Below, in pieces: positions 1-11,760 of a stretch of DNA of 64,000 nt. This DNA comes from Voacanga thouarsii (taxonomy: Eukaryota > Streptophyta > Magnoliopsida > Gentianales > Apocynaceae): NCBI GenBank assembly GCA_026120185.1, contig JANUWF010002425.1, positions 620,001 to 684,000 of the forward strand, read 5' to 3'. A program made the translations under genes and the position numbers. Below the pieces are notes generated by a model. That model saw nothing but the letters and a program-made list of their open reading frames with translations, was not told the origin of the DNA and ran no database searches. Every line of letters starts with the position of its first letter. Position 1 is the first letter of the stretch.

Positions 1-186
1 CGGATTTGCGACGGATTTTTAAAATTAAAAAATAAATTAATTTTCTTAAAATTAAAAAAAAAATCCGTCGCAAACTGCGACGGAAAATTCTGTCGTCGCA
101 GATTCGTCGCAAAGCCTAGCAAATCCGTCGCTAATTCAGAAAAAAATTACTATATAATTAATATATAGCACAATATATCACAAGAA

Positions 187-262
187 CTTCAATAGCTTAG
201 TGGTGGAATGTGTGTTCACCGACATTAAGGACGCGGGTTCGAGCCCCAAGTCCGACATAATC
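187..262 (+). mobile_element. tRNA-derived SINE-like head (Pol III A and B boxes)
   Basis: The segment has TAGCTTAGTGG at 193-203, matching the Pol III A box (TRGCNNAGTGG), and GGGTTCGAGCCCC at 235-247, a perfect B box core (GGTTCGANNCC). Their spacing of about 32 bases is as in tRNA genes and SINEs. I could not fold a full cloverleaf, so a SINE head or tRNA relic is more likely than a working tRNA. It sits inside the CGTCGC repeat region, and no target duplication was identified. Confidence 0.55.
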
Positions 263-359
263 TCATAATATTCTTGGCGGGTCGGGTTGCGGATCGGGTT
301 CTCAGCGAGCCGGGTCGGGCCGATGAACGGGCGGGCCGAGTAGCTAATTAATTAATTTT

Positions 360-683
360 TTTAATAAAAATTTTTGGCCGTCGCAAAAATTATTTAATTT
401 TTTAAATAATTTTTTTTCGCTACCGCAAATTAAATTAATTATTTTTTAAAAAATATTTTTTTTACCGTCGCAAATCCGTCGCAAAAATTAATTAATTTTT
501 GAATAATTTTTTTCGCTACCGCAAATTAAATTAATTAATTTTAAAAAAAAATTTCCGTCGCAAATCCGTCGCAAAGTTAATTAATTTTTTAAATAAATTT
601 TTTTCGCTACCGCAAATTAAATTAATTAATTTTTTAAAAATAATTTTTTTCCCGTAGCAAATCCGTCGCTAAATTATTTGCGA
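360..683. repeat. ~93-bp imperfect tandem repeat, about 3 copies
   Basis: The phrase CGCTACCGCAAATTAAATTA recurs at about 419, 515 and 607. The phrase CGTCGCAAATCCGTCGC recurs at about 466, 558 and (as CGTAGCAAATCCGTCGC) 653. The period is therefore about 91-96 bases. The copies differ mainly in the lengths of A and T runs. It is a subrepeat array of the surrounding CGTCGC element. Confidence 0.7.
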
Positions 684-688
684 CGGAA

Positions 689-826
689 ATTTTGGACAGA
701 AATGTTAAGATGCTTCAGAATAAATAGATTCTTATGGTAAAGGTTTTGTGGGAACATTACGGTACACAAGATTTTACCTAGGAGATCGAGGATTGGATGA
801 GGCGGAAGTATCCAGAATTGTTATAG
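689..826 (+). pseudogene. Gy1: 3' end of Ty3/gypsy chromovirus pol (chromodomain)
   Basis: Reading from ATTTTGGAC gives ILDRN..., then ILMVKVLWEHYGTQDFT, a stop, and EIEDWMRRKYPELL followed by TAG. This is the end of the integrase chromodomain of plant chromoviruses and aligns by eye with the same region of Gy3, Gy4, Gy5 and Gy6 in this window. Chromodomains at the integrase C-terminus are thought to guide integration to heterochromatin. Two internal stops (TAG in place of the Gln codon before Ile, and TAG in place of Trp) make it dead. The 5' part is replaced by the CGTCGC repeat DNA. A purine-rich tract (AAGGAGGAGAGAA, 864-876) directly precedes the LTR. Confidence 0.85.
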
Positions 827-876
827 ATGTATGATACCCTAAATTTTGGGATGAAATTCTTTTAAGGAGGAGAGAA

Positions 877-2807
877 TGTAAAATCCCATCTAACCCTACT
901 CTTGGAATTTAGGGAATAAGTGCATGATAGGGCATCTTGCATGCGCATCTGAAATCATAATACATTTATCTATGTATTTTGTGGATATGTGTATATATAT
1001 GTTCATATTTGTTCATATGTTTTTTTATGTTTTAGTTCGCTTAGTGAATTTATGATACCTTTTTGTTAGGAAAAATGAGTTATCTAAAGTCCGGAATTTT
1101 ATCAGCATATGAGATGTATGGGTTGAGAGAGTGAAGGAAATTTAATTAAGAAATATGAACAAGAGTTCTTGTGGTCTAGTGGCTAAGGTTTGATAATTAT
1201 ATCTTGGTGACACGAGTTCGAATCCCAATTCCACCAAAATTATTTCCTTTTCCCTTTTTCATTTTTATATTAGCCAGAATTATCTGCCTTGTAGTCACCG
1301 CTTTGAGGGATTTAATCCCTAGAATATAGCATTTGGTCTTGTAGATATTTATTAGATAAAACCAGAAAATCATTTATGTTAATATATTTAAAATAAAATA
1401 AATTATTTTCAAATATCTATAGCTATCAATTATCTATTACTTATTATCATTTAGATCAGATTTTTGGTGTTTGAAATATCATAAGAGTGTCCTATTTACC
1501 TATGAATTTCAGCAGCTTGAAGAAAATCACAATTCGGGCGCCATCTTAGAGATTAATTCCCCTAAAATCTAGCATTTAAAATGGTACTCTAGTTAAACTA
1601 ATTCAGCCTCTGCAATCTCAACTTACACAGGCTCATGATACACCAGTTGTATAAAGCACCACCTAAGAATACCCTTAGAATAGGGGAAAGGCAAGCATTT
1701 CATAGTATATTATATGAGCATATGGTTTTTAAGGTGAATTTATATGTGTGTTTATGTTGGATACTTGTGATCTTGTTTTGTATTTTTAAGAAATTATATT
1801 TGATGTTGAGTGGAGTTTTAGTAGTTGAGATGAATAGATGGCTTTGGAATTGGAGTGAAGGGAATTTTTGGGGAATGCTATGAACACAAGTGTTGTTGTA
1901 ATTAACTAGTTAGAGCTTAGTGATTGTTTCTTAACTGCTTGAATTCAAATCCTATCTCCAACAAGATTATTTTGATTTCTACTTCTTTTTCTTATCTTGG
2001 CCGGTTATCACTTTTCTAGCAATCATTTGAAAATTTTCTTGCATGTCTTAAACTTTATAAAGAGGTCTTGGGAAGTTTGAAATTAAATTTCATATCTTTC
2101 CTATTCATGTCCTAAGAAGAATCTAACTAAAATTTGAATTTCCTACTTTAATATTTCATGTTTTAACTCTTTCAAATTTAAACTCTTTTTCAACTTCAAT
2201 TCTCCTACATTTATGTTTTATGTCTTAAACTTTTTAGTATGTAATTTGTTTCCAAAATTTAGTAGGTGTTTAAAACTATGCTGGCCGAAACCTAGGAATG
2301 AAATGGGGAAAGAAGTTTCATGAAAACTAAACGACTAAAGTTGAAATAATCTTGTACCTTATAAATTTGAAACCATCTTAGTTTACTCCTAAACATACTC
2401 CTAAGAAGATCTCATTTGACTAACTCATAGCTTGGCTAGGAAAATTGAATTTCCCTTACTCTCTTCTGAAGCCTCTCAGTTTTTCTATTCCTTGTGACTA
2501 AAAGCATACATAGTAATCTTTCTCTCTTTTATTTGCAAACTAATCATTTTTAAGTTGTGCAAAGCTGAAACATAGTTCCACTATTTTCCTCTTGGCCAAG
2601 AACACTCTCTTCACCTTTCTATTTTTGCAATAAGTTTTCTTTAGGATAGGTAAAATGAAGCTCCTTTCTTCTCCCTCTTCTTGTCTCTATTTTTCCGCCT
2701 CATATAACCAATGTATACACCAAAACAAATCCACCTTTCATATCAATAGCATTTCCCTTTTATATTACACTCATTTGTCTTGGTTTTCTTCTAGCACACA
2801 AGATACT
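877..2807 (+). repeat. Gy1 3' LTR (chromovirus, truncated by At1)
   Basis: The LTR starts with TGTAAAATCCC right after the polypurine tract, as in the other chromovirus LTRs here (TGTGAAACCCC or TGTAATACCCC). It holds no convincing gene; an 82-codon ORF at 1635-1883 looks like chance. Two tRNA-like segments occur, one clear (1165-1240) and one weak (about 1893-1965, ending in GAATTCAAATCC), so this may be two diverged LTR pieces joined. The far end is cut by the At1 LTR at 2808. It differs enough from the other LTRs to be a separate, older family. Confidence 0.65.
1165..1240 (+). other. tRNA-like segment in Gy1 LTR (A/B boxes)
   Basis: TGGTCTAGTGGCTAAGG (1172-1188) resembles a Pol III A box and GAGTTCGAATCCC (1214-1226) is a perfect B box. 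It lies about 290 bases from the LTR start. Equivalent segments occur near the start of the other chromovirus LTRs in the window. Confidence 0.6.
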
Positions 2808-4468
2808 TGATGCGTGTACTTTAGTGTAGAAAATATTATCAACAAAGTCCATAATGAATCAAGCTTTAATTAAAAGGTTAATGACTAAAATCACACATAT
2901 GGACCAGTATACCCATCATATAGTATAGATAATACCAAGTATCGAATCCACGAGAACTTAGCTCCCACCTTACTTTACCTAAATCTTTATTGTTTAGCTA
3001 ATAAAATAAGAAGAGATAAATAAAACACTAATCTAATATACTAGAGAAAAGTCAAGTCACACAAGAAAAGTCACATAGATAATCAAAGAGTGAGAATTAA
3101 CAAGGAGAAAAGACATGCAAAAAGATAGAAATTCTTGAATATACAATAATGTTTGACTAGCTATTCCCTCAATTTATTATTATCTTAGCATCATGAAGAA
3201 TTAAAGTAGACCCACTTCATTTGCAATCCATGGAATCACTATCTTCTAGTTAAATCAATGAATATATTCTATCTCAACCAATTTACCCAAAAGATGCATT
3301 AAAATCAATCCTCACACAAATCCTAATATTCTAGGTGATTTAAAGTATGAAATTAGCCAATGAATCTATATTCTAACAATCATCAACTAATATTTGATTA
3401 CCCAAGTTCTTGACAATTAACCCATTTTGCAAGTAAGTTAAGAGATAACAAATATGAAATTAATTAAATTGAAACCACTATCAACCTCTTTTACAAGCAA
3501 GTCAAAAAGAAGAATCAATCAACCAATTCCTTAATTAAAACAAGTAATCAAATACTAAGAATAATAATCAATTGAATAAAGAACTAAAATTAATACAAAA
3601 TCATGAATCCAAAAGAATATCCTCTAAAGACAATTAAAGTATTATTCTCAAATTGCCAATAAATTATAAAGAAGATAAAAAGAAACCACTCATACAAAAG
3701 TAACTTCTTCCCTTCTTGAAACCTTCTTGATCAACCCTCTTTCCTTCTCCAAGAGTCTCCTTGATCCTCCTCAATCTTTGTGTTTCTCTAGGAGTATCCC
3801 ATGGGTTTGCTAGTCCCAAAGGTGAAAACTGATTTAGTAGGTGTTATTCTCTTATATTTATAAGAGTTTAGATTGTGAAAAAGTCAATACAAGAGTCCTA
3901 ATTCATTCCCAAATTAATTTCCCAAAAGATCTTAACATAAGTAGCCAAATTCTGCTCAAAAACTCCTTTTAGTGTCAAATTCCTGAAATCAATTGGCCCA
4001 GCTACTTTGAATCAGCTGGCACAGGTTGTACTCTAGTTTTCACACATTTGGGCAGCTTTGAGCTAGTGCCAGCTTAAGCTTTGAGCTAGGGCCAGCACAA
4101 ATCTGTCTAGGCTTCGAAAGGTCTCCGTTTTGGTCCTTTTTCGTGCAGAACTAGCTAAAATCTTCCCCACGCACCAACTAATATTAGTGGCTTTTTGTTT
4201 TGCTCTTTTCACATGTTTTTGTTCTTCTTTCCACTACTTTTTCATAAATCATCAATCCCAATCAATTTTTCTTTGTGTAGGCACTGGGTTAGTTCTGAAA
4301 ATCTACAGTTTTGCTCCAAATCTTCTAATTCTTGTACAAAATTACCAAAAATACTTTCCATAAGCAAAAAATCAAATAGGAAGGGTAATGACTAGTTGTT
4401 AAACCAAAAATATTACAAAATAATATCAAATAACTATGAAAATATAGACAAAATTAGGCCCTATCACA
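2808..4468 (-). repeat. At1 3' LTR
   Basis: About 1.66 kb, ending in TG...CA. On the minus strand it begins TGTGATAGGGCC and ends GTACACGCATCA. It is full length and includes about 170 bases (roughly 4290-4468) that the interrupted 5' LTR copy lacks. Small ORFs at 4130-4395 are chance reading frames in LTR sequence. Confidence 0.75.
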
Positions 4469-6196
4469 TTCCCCCACACTTAGGCTTTGCTTATCCTCAA
4501 GCAAACAAGAGTTAAACACTAAGCAAATAGCTCATGAACAAGAAGATTTTAGTGACCATGGCCATTATCGTAATAATATTTTCTTTCTTCTAGTTCCAGA
4601 ATTTAATCTAATACCTATTCATCCGAAGCTAATTTCATGTAAACTTATGTATTAAGGTAGATATAACCAAAACTATTGAAGTTGAGTTAAACAAGTTCGT
4701 ATTCGTTCAATGTGTTTCACTCCATTCCTTAAGTCAATAATGTAAAAATTGTGATTCATATAAGTTAGGAATAATAATAAATTCATGTTCCATGACTTCC
4801 AAACTACTACAGTCTAAGTAGCAAACTAGGGATATTCTCACCATGTTTTTCTTGGGAATTCATAGCTACAAGTGAATGGATTTCTCTTCACTCAGCGTAT
4901 TGGCCCCCTTAAGTTCTTCTTTTTTTTGCTTTTGCCTTCCGCTTTTGAGATAGCCTTAAGAGAATGTACCGAACAATACTTCCTACTTCTCACCGTATTA
5001 ACCCCATTTTCAGCAAGAATCTCTCTCTTTTTTCCCCCTATAATTTGTTTATCATTTTTTTTAAGTCTTATTTTCTTTTCTTTTTCTTTCTTTTTTTTTT
5101 CACTCATTATTTTACCACTCTAGTCCCTATTTACTTAAACTCAGAACAAGGACTAGTTGAGAAAACCATAGCACCAAAATCAACCAAAATTTCATACTTA
5201 TATTGCATCACAAAATCAACAACAATTCTCAATATACAAAATGCCACAACATCTACTAAAACATAAACAAGGTTAATTCAAATTCTCAAGATTTAGCCTA
5301 TATCACACCAAATATATAAGTCTACAAAAATCCAAACTCAACTAAATAAGTCTTAAACAAAATATTATACCAAAAGAACAACAATAACAATACCACAATA
5401 GTAAAAAATTGCAATTTAGCTCCAAAATTTTCAAACTTTCAAAATTTTAAAATTTCAACATTTTTCAAATTTTAGCCAAATTAAACCAAAATTTCAAGAA
5501 ACACCAATGAAATTGCCAACAACTTGGACAAAGAATATCACCAAACCACTTCCCTACACTTAAATTGGACAATGTCCTCATTGTCAAAAAATTAACACAA
5601 GAAGGAGTCTCCAAAGGGAGAAAAAATGATAACAGAGGTAGAAAGTTAAGCAATACTCCCCAAGTGCAATAATACTCCAATAAATATTAAAACTTAGAGA
5701 AGTATAGAAGAGCTTGCTTAAGAAACATTTATTCAAACCTTTAAAATTAAACACACATAAAAGAACAAAGAAAAGAATAACCAAAGTAAAACACACCAAA
5801 AATAAAAATACAAGAAAGACTAATAAAACTCCTAAGAATAAACACGATGACTCACTCCCCTACACTTAAACAGGGACATAGTCTCTTTATTACTAGGGGA
5901 AAAAGAACACCTAACAAAAGCAAAAACAAAACAAAGATACACACTTTTTCCACTCATCATACTTCCTCATCAAACCTTTATAAAATAAATTAAAACTTAT
6001 CGTGGAAGATAGGCATGATGAATGTAGAAAGAATGGAGGTTTTTGAAAAAGGTAATGTTCATGAAAATAATTTTTCTCAGCAAAGCAAACAACATAGACC
6101 TCATTTTTTAACATTCCGTTAGACACACAAAGGGTTTTTTTTCAACGTAGGAGTGCAAATAATATTTAAAGAATGTATCTATGTTAACATCACCAA
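4469..6196 (-). other. At1 interior, non-coding part
   Basis: AT-rich DNA (many AAAATTT and CAAAA words) between the polypurine tract at about 4469-4485 and the decayed ORF. Only short open frames occur (60-100 codons) and none resembles a retrotransposon protein. It contains a pyrimidine-rich tract at about 5005-5100. Nothing else is recognised. Confidence 0.55.
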
Positions 6197-6715
6197 TTAA
6201 CCCTTCAAAAGATTTGCCTCTAAACTTAGTAATTGATCTCCTAAATATGGGATCAAGAAATCCTTACTTTTCAATGGATAGTTTACAAAAACTAAGTTAC
6301 CTCCCTTTGGATGGGATGAAGGGTAGAATTTGTCATCATCCTCCAAGGACTTTGTATGATGAAGCATTGAAAGATCCAACTCCTTGAGACTTGGTAAACT
6401 CAACACATCATCAATGGCATCAGTGGGCTACATGAATCGAGAGGTATCTTTTTTTTCTACGATTTTCAATTCCCTATGGTAGATCTCATCAACCAACTTT
6501 GCTAGTTGTATTCTTTTAGACCTCATTTATTGGGATAATTCTTCGTACCTCTTAATCGATACATTGGCCTTGTTAACAAAGAAATTTATTGATGCTTCAA
6601 GTAAAGTTTCACTCAAAACATTAATGTGAGCTTGCAATTATGCCAATCTATCATCATTGTAGCTCCTATGATCTTGGGCTCAATGCCACATACATCTCCA
6701 ACAATGATTGTCCAT
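6197..6715 (-). pseudogene. At1: decayed ORF of unknown function after the primer site
   Basis: Reading the minus strand from ATG at 6715, one frame runs about 173 codons with only four stops (TGA, TAA, TAA, TAG). That is far fewer than expected by chance in AT-rich DNA. The N-terminal half is helix-prone and charged (for example RYEELSQ and LAKLVDEIYHRELKIVEKK). The second half contains SLPSLKELDLSMLHHTKSLE and a Pro/Gly/Asn stretch. It starts about 210 bases downstream of the primer site, where gag or another first ORF would lie. I do not recognise the family. It could be a diverged gag N-terminus or an element-specific ORF. Confidence 0.45.
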
Positions 6716-6924
6716 GATAATGTCAACTTTACACTCAAAGAAAAATAAAAATCAAATCGAAAAGAAAAATAAAGAATAGCAAAAATTTAAACAAATCAAA
6801 AATAAAATCATATACTAATAGAAAGACTTAAATATTCACAAAGTACCTAAAAAACAAATTTAGTGATAGTTACAATACAATAAAGGCGAAATCAATAAGA
6901 TTCGAGTGTTCCAATAGTGCCCAT

Positions 6925-6942
6925 TCCCCAGTAATGGTACCA
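6925..6942 (-). other. At1 primer binding site (tRNA-Asp type, decayed)
   Basis: The minus strand reads TGGTACCATTACTGGGGA. The tRNA-Asp site typical of plant Athila/Tat elements is TGGCGCCGTTGCCGGGGA. All five differences are C-to-T or G-to-A transitions, most of them at CpG. It lies six bases inside the 5' LTR border at 6949. Confidence 0.65.
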
Positions 6943-6948
6943 AAAACT

Positions 6949-8440
6949 TAATGTGTGTTTTTTAGTGTAGGAAATATTATCAGCAAAGTCCACAATCAAT
7001 CAAGATTTAATTAAAATGTTAATCACTAAAACCATACATACGGACAAGTATACCCATCATATAGTATATGGAATAGTAAATATCGAATCCACAAGAACTT
7101 TGGCTCTCACCTTACTTTACCTAAATCTTTATTGTTTAGCTAATAAAATAAGAATAGATAAATAAAACACTAATCTAATATACTAGAAAAAAGTCAAGTC
7201 ACACAAGAAAAGTTACAAGGATAATCAAAGAGTGAGCACAAGAAGAAAAGATATATAGATAGATAGAAATCCTAGAATACACAATAATGATTGATTAGCT
7301 ATTTTCTCAATTTATTATTATCTTGGTATCATGAAGGATTAAAGTAGATCCACTTCATTTGCAATCCATGAAATCACTATCTTTTAGCTAAATCAATGAA
7401 TATATTCTATCTCAACTAATTTACCCAAAAGATGCATTAAAATCAATCATCGCACAAATCCCTATATTCTAGATGATTTAGAGTATGAAATTAACCAATG
7501 AATATATTATTCTAGCAATCATCAAATAATTTTTGATTACTCAAGTTCTTGACAATTAACTCATTTTGTAAGCAAGTTAAGATATAATAAATATAAAATT
7601 AATTAAATTAAAACCACTCTCAACCTTTTTTGCAAGCTAGTTAACAAGAAGAACCAGTCAATCAATTCCTTAATTAAAATAAGTAATCAAATACCAAGAA
7701 CAATAATCAATTTATCAAAGAACTAAAATCAATGCAAAATCATGAATCCAAAAGAATATGCTCTAAAGACAATTATAACATTAGTATTAAATTGTCAATA
7801 AATTACAAAGAAGAGAAAAAGAAACCACTAATAGACAAGTAAGCTTTCTTCTTCTTCCTTGAAACCTTCTTGATCAAACTTCTTTCCTTCTCTTAGAGTC
7901 ATCTTGATCCTTCTAAATCTTGGTGTTTCTCTAGGAGTTTCCTATGGGTTTACAAGTCCCAAAAGTGAAAACTGATTTAATAGGTGTTATTCTCTTGTAT
8001 TTATAGGAGTTTAGATTGCTAAAAAGCTAACACAAGAGTCCTAATTCATTTCCAAATCAATTTCCCGAAAGATCTCAACTAAGTTACCAAATTCTGCTAA
8101 AAAAAAATCCTTTTCCGCATCAAATTCCCGAAATCAGTCGGCCTGGGCTACTCTGAATCAATCGGTGCCAGTTGTGTTCTATTTTTCCATATTTGGGCAG
8201 CCTTGAGCCGATGTTGGCTCAAGGTTTGAGCTAGGGCCGGCAAAAATCTGTCTGGGCTCCAAAAGTGCTCTGTTTTGGTCCCTTTACACGTAGAAACTAG
8301 CCGAAACTCTTCCTTATGCACTAACTAACATTGGTGGACTTTTGTTTTGCTCTTTTCACATGTTTTTTGTTCTTGTCTTCACTAATTTTTCATCAATCAT
8401 CAATCCTTAGCAATTTTTCGTTGGGCAGGCATCGGGTTAG
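6949..8440 (-). repeat. At1 5' LTR (interrupted by Co1)
   Basis: This is the second copy of the 2808-4468 repeat, matching from GTGTGTTTTTTAGTG onward with many substitutions. It stops at GGGTTAG (8434-8440), where Co1 begins. In the 3' LTR the corresponding GGGTTAG (about 4285) continues into TTCTGAAAATC. Confidence 0.75.
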
Positions 8441-10157
8441 TGTTGGATATCTCTCACACATATCGTACATGGTGCACCGGAAAATAAAACGAGATACCAT
8501 CCCAGGACCCACATATGTGTGAAAAACAAGATAAAAAGATAATAAAGGTAACAACTTTTACCTTTCTTTGATCGTCCGAAGAACAAAATTTCTTCTTCAA
8601 GTCAAGGCGCGATCTAGCAATCTTCTTAATCAAACTCCATGAGAGTTGAATGTCTAACCACTATAATCACAGTGTGTGTTATCTCTAACAGTAATCCACA
8701 TAGAGAAATACACAAGCACCAAAATTTCCTGTGCTAATAGAAAAAGATGGCGGCAAGGGTTGTTACACAAGAACAATCAAGAGAGATAGAGGAGAGAAGG
8801 ATTTCGTGTGTTGGGTTTTTTGGTGTCACCCCTTTAGCTAGGGCTTTCGTATGTTTCATCTATATGTTGCACAAAAGCCCCTACCAAAATTGAGAATTCT
8901 AATCCTATTAGAATTCCCTAATTGTAATTGGAAACATCAAGTTCTCACAATTACAATCTGGACTATAAACTATAACTAATTATAATTTGTCCATAACAAC
9001 TTCTCTTTCTCTCAATTAACCCCATTATGTTATCAAATAACATCTTGAGTATATAATCCTTTATTGTGAGTGATCTATTAGATTTCCCAGTCAATTGGTA
9101 GAGAACATGAATTAATCCAAACGTCTTTGAGATTAATAATCCATAATTAATTAGAATTAATCCTATTAATTCTAATTAGGATTGGTTTATTAATTCATCA
9201 ATTAATAAACCCATATTCTCAGATCATGAGCGATATCTAGCAATACATCATGACTACCCAAGAGTCCAGAAAGTCAAGTGGCTTGACATGAACCATTCAA
9301 TAACAAACTTCAGTGCAATTAACTCCGTTCACCATATAATATCTCATTCGGTTTGGAGTACGGAATTAGTACCAACTCCCTTCAGAATTAATTCTGGCCT
9401 GAATACAATAGTATTTGTACCAGGAATCCACTACTCTAGATGTGTATCAATTGGAACTATTTCCAATACATCATCGCCTTGGCCAAGGACTTCTTGAGTA
9501 GTAATTCCTACAAGTGGCCATGAGATATTCGCCCCATACTATTAGGCGTGGTGAATCCTTTATTGACCCTCTCAACTATTTTCATTTACCTCACCATGTA
9601 CCCAATATCCATTCCATAGGCAGCCCTTAAATCGAGCTCCAAAGATTGGAATCAAAGTACAATGCTCAGCAAACAAAGTACCTTGGAGATCTCAAGTCTA
9701 AGGATGCTTGCACATTTGCTATATTATGATTATATCACTGACACTAAATAGTTATCCATGTGATTATCTCATAGCTAGGTCATCCAATGAACTTATTCCA
9801 TTGAGAAGCATCCATATGTTAACTTTAAGTATCTCAATACTCACGGATATGAGACCACCGCCTGATCAAATCAGGAAGTCTAACACATGCTAGTCTTAAT
9901 GCATTAATGATGTCCAGTCTCATTAATACTATGACTAGGGACTATTTAAGTACTAACACTATACAGTGTAGTATGAATCTCATATCATGATCTCTTTTAT
10001 GATTTCCTTAACATAGTGTTGTACTAGGGACTTTATTGAACAGTTATATTACTTAAAAGTAAACAAAAGAAATTATTAGATAAATAATGCCTTTTATCAA
10101 AATAAAATGTGTCATATACAATGTACAAGTGATTGCCTCTAGGGCACAATACTAACG
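8441..10157 (-). repeat. Co1 3' LTR
   Basis: About 1.72 kb. On the minus strand it begins (C)GTTAGTATTGTGCCCTAG and ends GATATCCAACA. It is the same family as the Co3 LTR (38200-39890), which starts TGTTAGTGTTGTG and ends AAATCCTACA. ORFs seen inside it (for example 9288-9497 and 9708-9893) have no support. Confidence 0.85.
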
Positions 10158-10171
10158 AACTCCCACTTGCA

Positions 10172-11690
10172 CTAGAGCCAATCATTCATGTATCTAATAC
10201 CGAATGACTCAACATAACAATCATGTTTCTTTTGGAATAGTGCTTCTGTAAGCGGGTCAGCTATGTTTTCATCCGTGGGAACTCTCTCTATATTTACATC
10301 ATTCCTATCTATGATCTCCCAGATTAGATGATAGCGTTGCAGTACATGTTTGGATTGTTGGTGAGACCGTCGCTCTTTTGCTTCTGCAATGGCTCTGTTA
10401 TTGTCACAATACAAAGTTATTGGATCAACAATACTAGGAACCACACCCAGTTTTGTCACGAACTTCTTGATCCAAACAGCCTCCTTAGTTGCTTCAGAAG
10501 CAGCTATGTACTCAACTTCTGTTATAGAGTCGGCAATAGTCGCTTGTTTAGAACTTTTCCAACTTATTGCCCTTCTGCACAACGTAAACACGTAGCAAGA
10601 TTGTGATTTGAAATCATCTTTGTCTGATTGAAAGTTAGCTTCAGTATACCTGTTTATTTTCAAATCACCTTCTCCATATACTAAGAACATATCTTTAGTC
10701 CTTCGTAAGTACTTAGGGATGTTTTTTACGGCCGTCCAATGACCCTCACAAGGGTCAGATTGGTATCTGCTCGTCAAACTGAGAGCACAAGATACATCGG
10801 GCCTAGTACATATCATAGCGTACATGATAGATCCTACTGCCAAGGCATATGGAATCTTACTTATGTGATCCCTTTCAACTTGTGTCTTGAGAGACATCGA
10901 TTTTGAAAGGCTTATACCATGTGATATGGGTAAGAATCCCTTTCGGATCTATCTCTATAGATCCTTATTCCAAGAATATAGGTTGCTTCTCCAAGATCTT
11001 TCATGGAGAATTGTTTGGATAACCAAACTTTAACCGTTTGCAAGACAGGTATATCGTTTACTATTAGCAATATGTCATCTACATAAAGCAATAAGAAAAT
11101 GATTGCACTCCCACTAACCTTCTTATATAAACATGACTCATCCATGTTTTGAATGAAACCAAACTCTTTGATTATTTTATTAAAACGGATGTTCCAACTC
11201 CTAGAAGCTTGCTTAAGTCCATAAATGGACCTTTGCAGCTTGCACACCTTTGTGCTATCATTAGATGTGAAACCTTCAAGTTGTGTCATATACACTTCCT
11301 CAGTCATATTTTTGTTTAGGAAAGCTATTTTTATATCCATTTGTCAAATCTCATAATCATGATAAGCAGCAATGGCTAGGAGTATCCTGATGGATTTTAA
11401 CATGGCTATTGGCGAAAATATTTCAACGTAGTCAATACCATATTGTTGACGATAACCCTTAGCCACTAGACGTGCTCTATAGGTAACTAAGTTACCATTC
11501 ATGTCCGTTTTCTTCTTGAAAATTCATTTTAATAGGTTTAATTCTTTTGGGTGGATCAACCAACGTCCATACTTGGTTTTCGTACATGGAATCCATCTCT
11601 GACTTCATTGCCTCATGCCATTTGCCAGATTTTGAATTGTTAGAACATCCTTGTAGGTAGTAGGCTCATCTTCATCTATGAGCAATACGT
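10172..11690 (-). pseudogene. Co1 reverse transcriptase and RNase H
   Basis: In the element, RT precedes RNase H. The RT piece (up to about 11340-11690) contains DIKIAFLN, YGLKQASRSWN and the catalytic LLYVDDILLI. The RNase H part (10172-10897) has SIMYAMICTRPDVSCALS, the linker to TEANF, SITEVEYIAASEATKEAVW, YCDNNRAIAEAKE and a terminal NIADPLTE. These are the standard copia RT/RNase H motifs, copying the RNA genome into DNA in virus-like particles. Stops and a frameshift occur between 10897 and 10912 and upstream of 11340. Changes such as TEANF for the usual TDA(D/S)F indicate decay. Confidence 0.9.
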
Positions 11691-11760
11691 TATTGTGGTC
11701 ACTAATGAGAAATATATATTTCTCAGGCGCCATACGTATCTTACTAGATCTACGAGGTTC

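Larger units (their letters stand above)
1..688. repeat. AT-rich repeat with many CCGTCGCAAA / TTTGCGACGG motifs
   Basis: No coding potential is visible. The stretch alternates AT-rich spacers (runs of TTAATTAATTTTT and A tracts) with the motif CCGTCGCAAA or its reverse complement, seen about ten times. It ends in a short inverted repeat at about 662-683, CCGTCGC and GCGACGG around a 9-10 base AT loop, immediately before decayed gypsy pol sequence. A GC-rich patch of GGGTCGGG-like words lies at 270-345. Dense subterminal motif repeats of this kind are known at the ends of some plant DNA transposons, so this may be one end of such an element. The other end is outside the window and the class is not established. 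Confidence 0.6.
2808..8440 (-). mobile_element. At1: non-autonomous Athila/Tat-like LTR retrotransposon
   Basis: Two direct repeats, 2808-4468 and 6949-8440, flank a 2.5-kb interior. They are clearly homologous, for example around TTAGTGTAG(A/G)AAATATTATCA near each left end. On the minus strand the right copy is the 5' LTR. It is followed by a tRNA-Asp-like primer site, and the interior ends in a polypurine tract (AAGTGTGGGGGAA) just before the 3' LTR, which starts TGTGATAGGG. No protease, RT or integrase is present, so it depended on a partner. The primer site type points to the Athila/Tat branch of Ty3/gypsy. The 5' LTR is cut short by insertion of Co1. Confidence 0.75.

Noticed and set aside
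360..683. CRISPR-like array from regularly spaced repeats
   Set aside because: Repeats are imperfect, the spacers are themselves repeated AT tracts, and the context is a plant genome.
1165..1240. A working tRNA gene
   Set aside because: A and B boxes are good, but acceptor and anticodon stems do not form a proper cloverleaf and no CCA-compatible end or terminator T run is in place; called tRNA-like only.
1635..1883. 82-codon plus-strand ORF near the left end
   Set aside because: It lies inside LTR sequence, starts with no supporting context and has no recognisable motif.
4872..5266. Overlapping ORFs of 71-100 codons on both strands
   Set aside because: They come from a pyrimidine-rich tract giving Phe/Leu/Ser (or Lys/Glu) strings; low complexity, not a gene.
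9001..9900. Possible host gene fragments in the Co1 LTR region
   Set aside because: The same sequence recurs in the Co3 LTR in opposite orientation, so it is LTR sequence.
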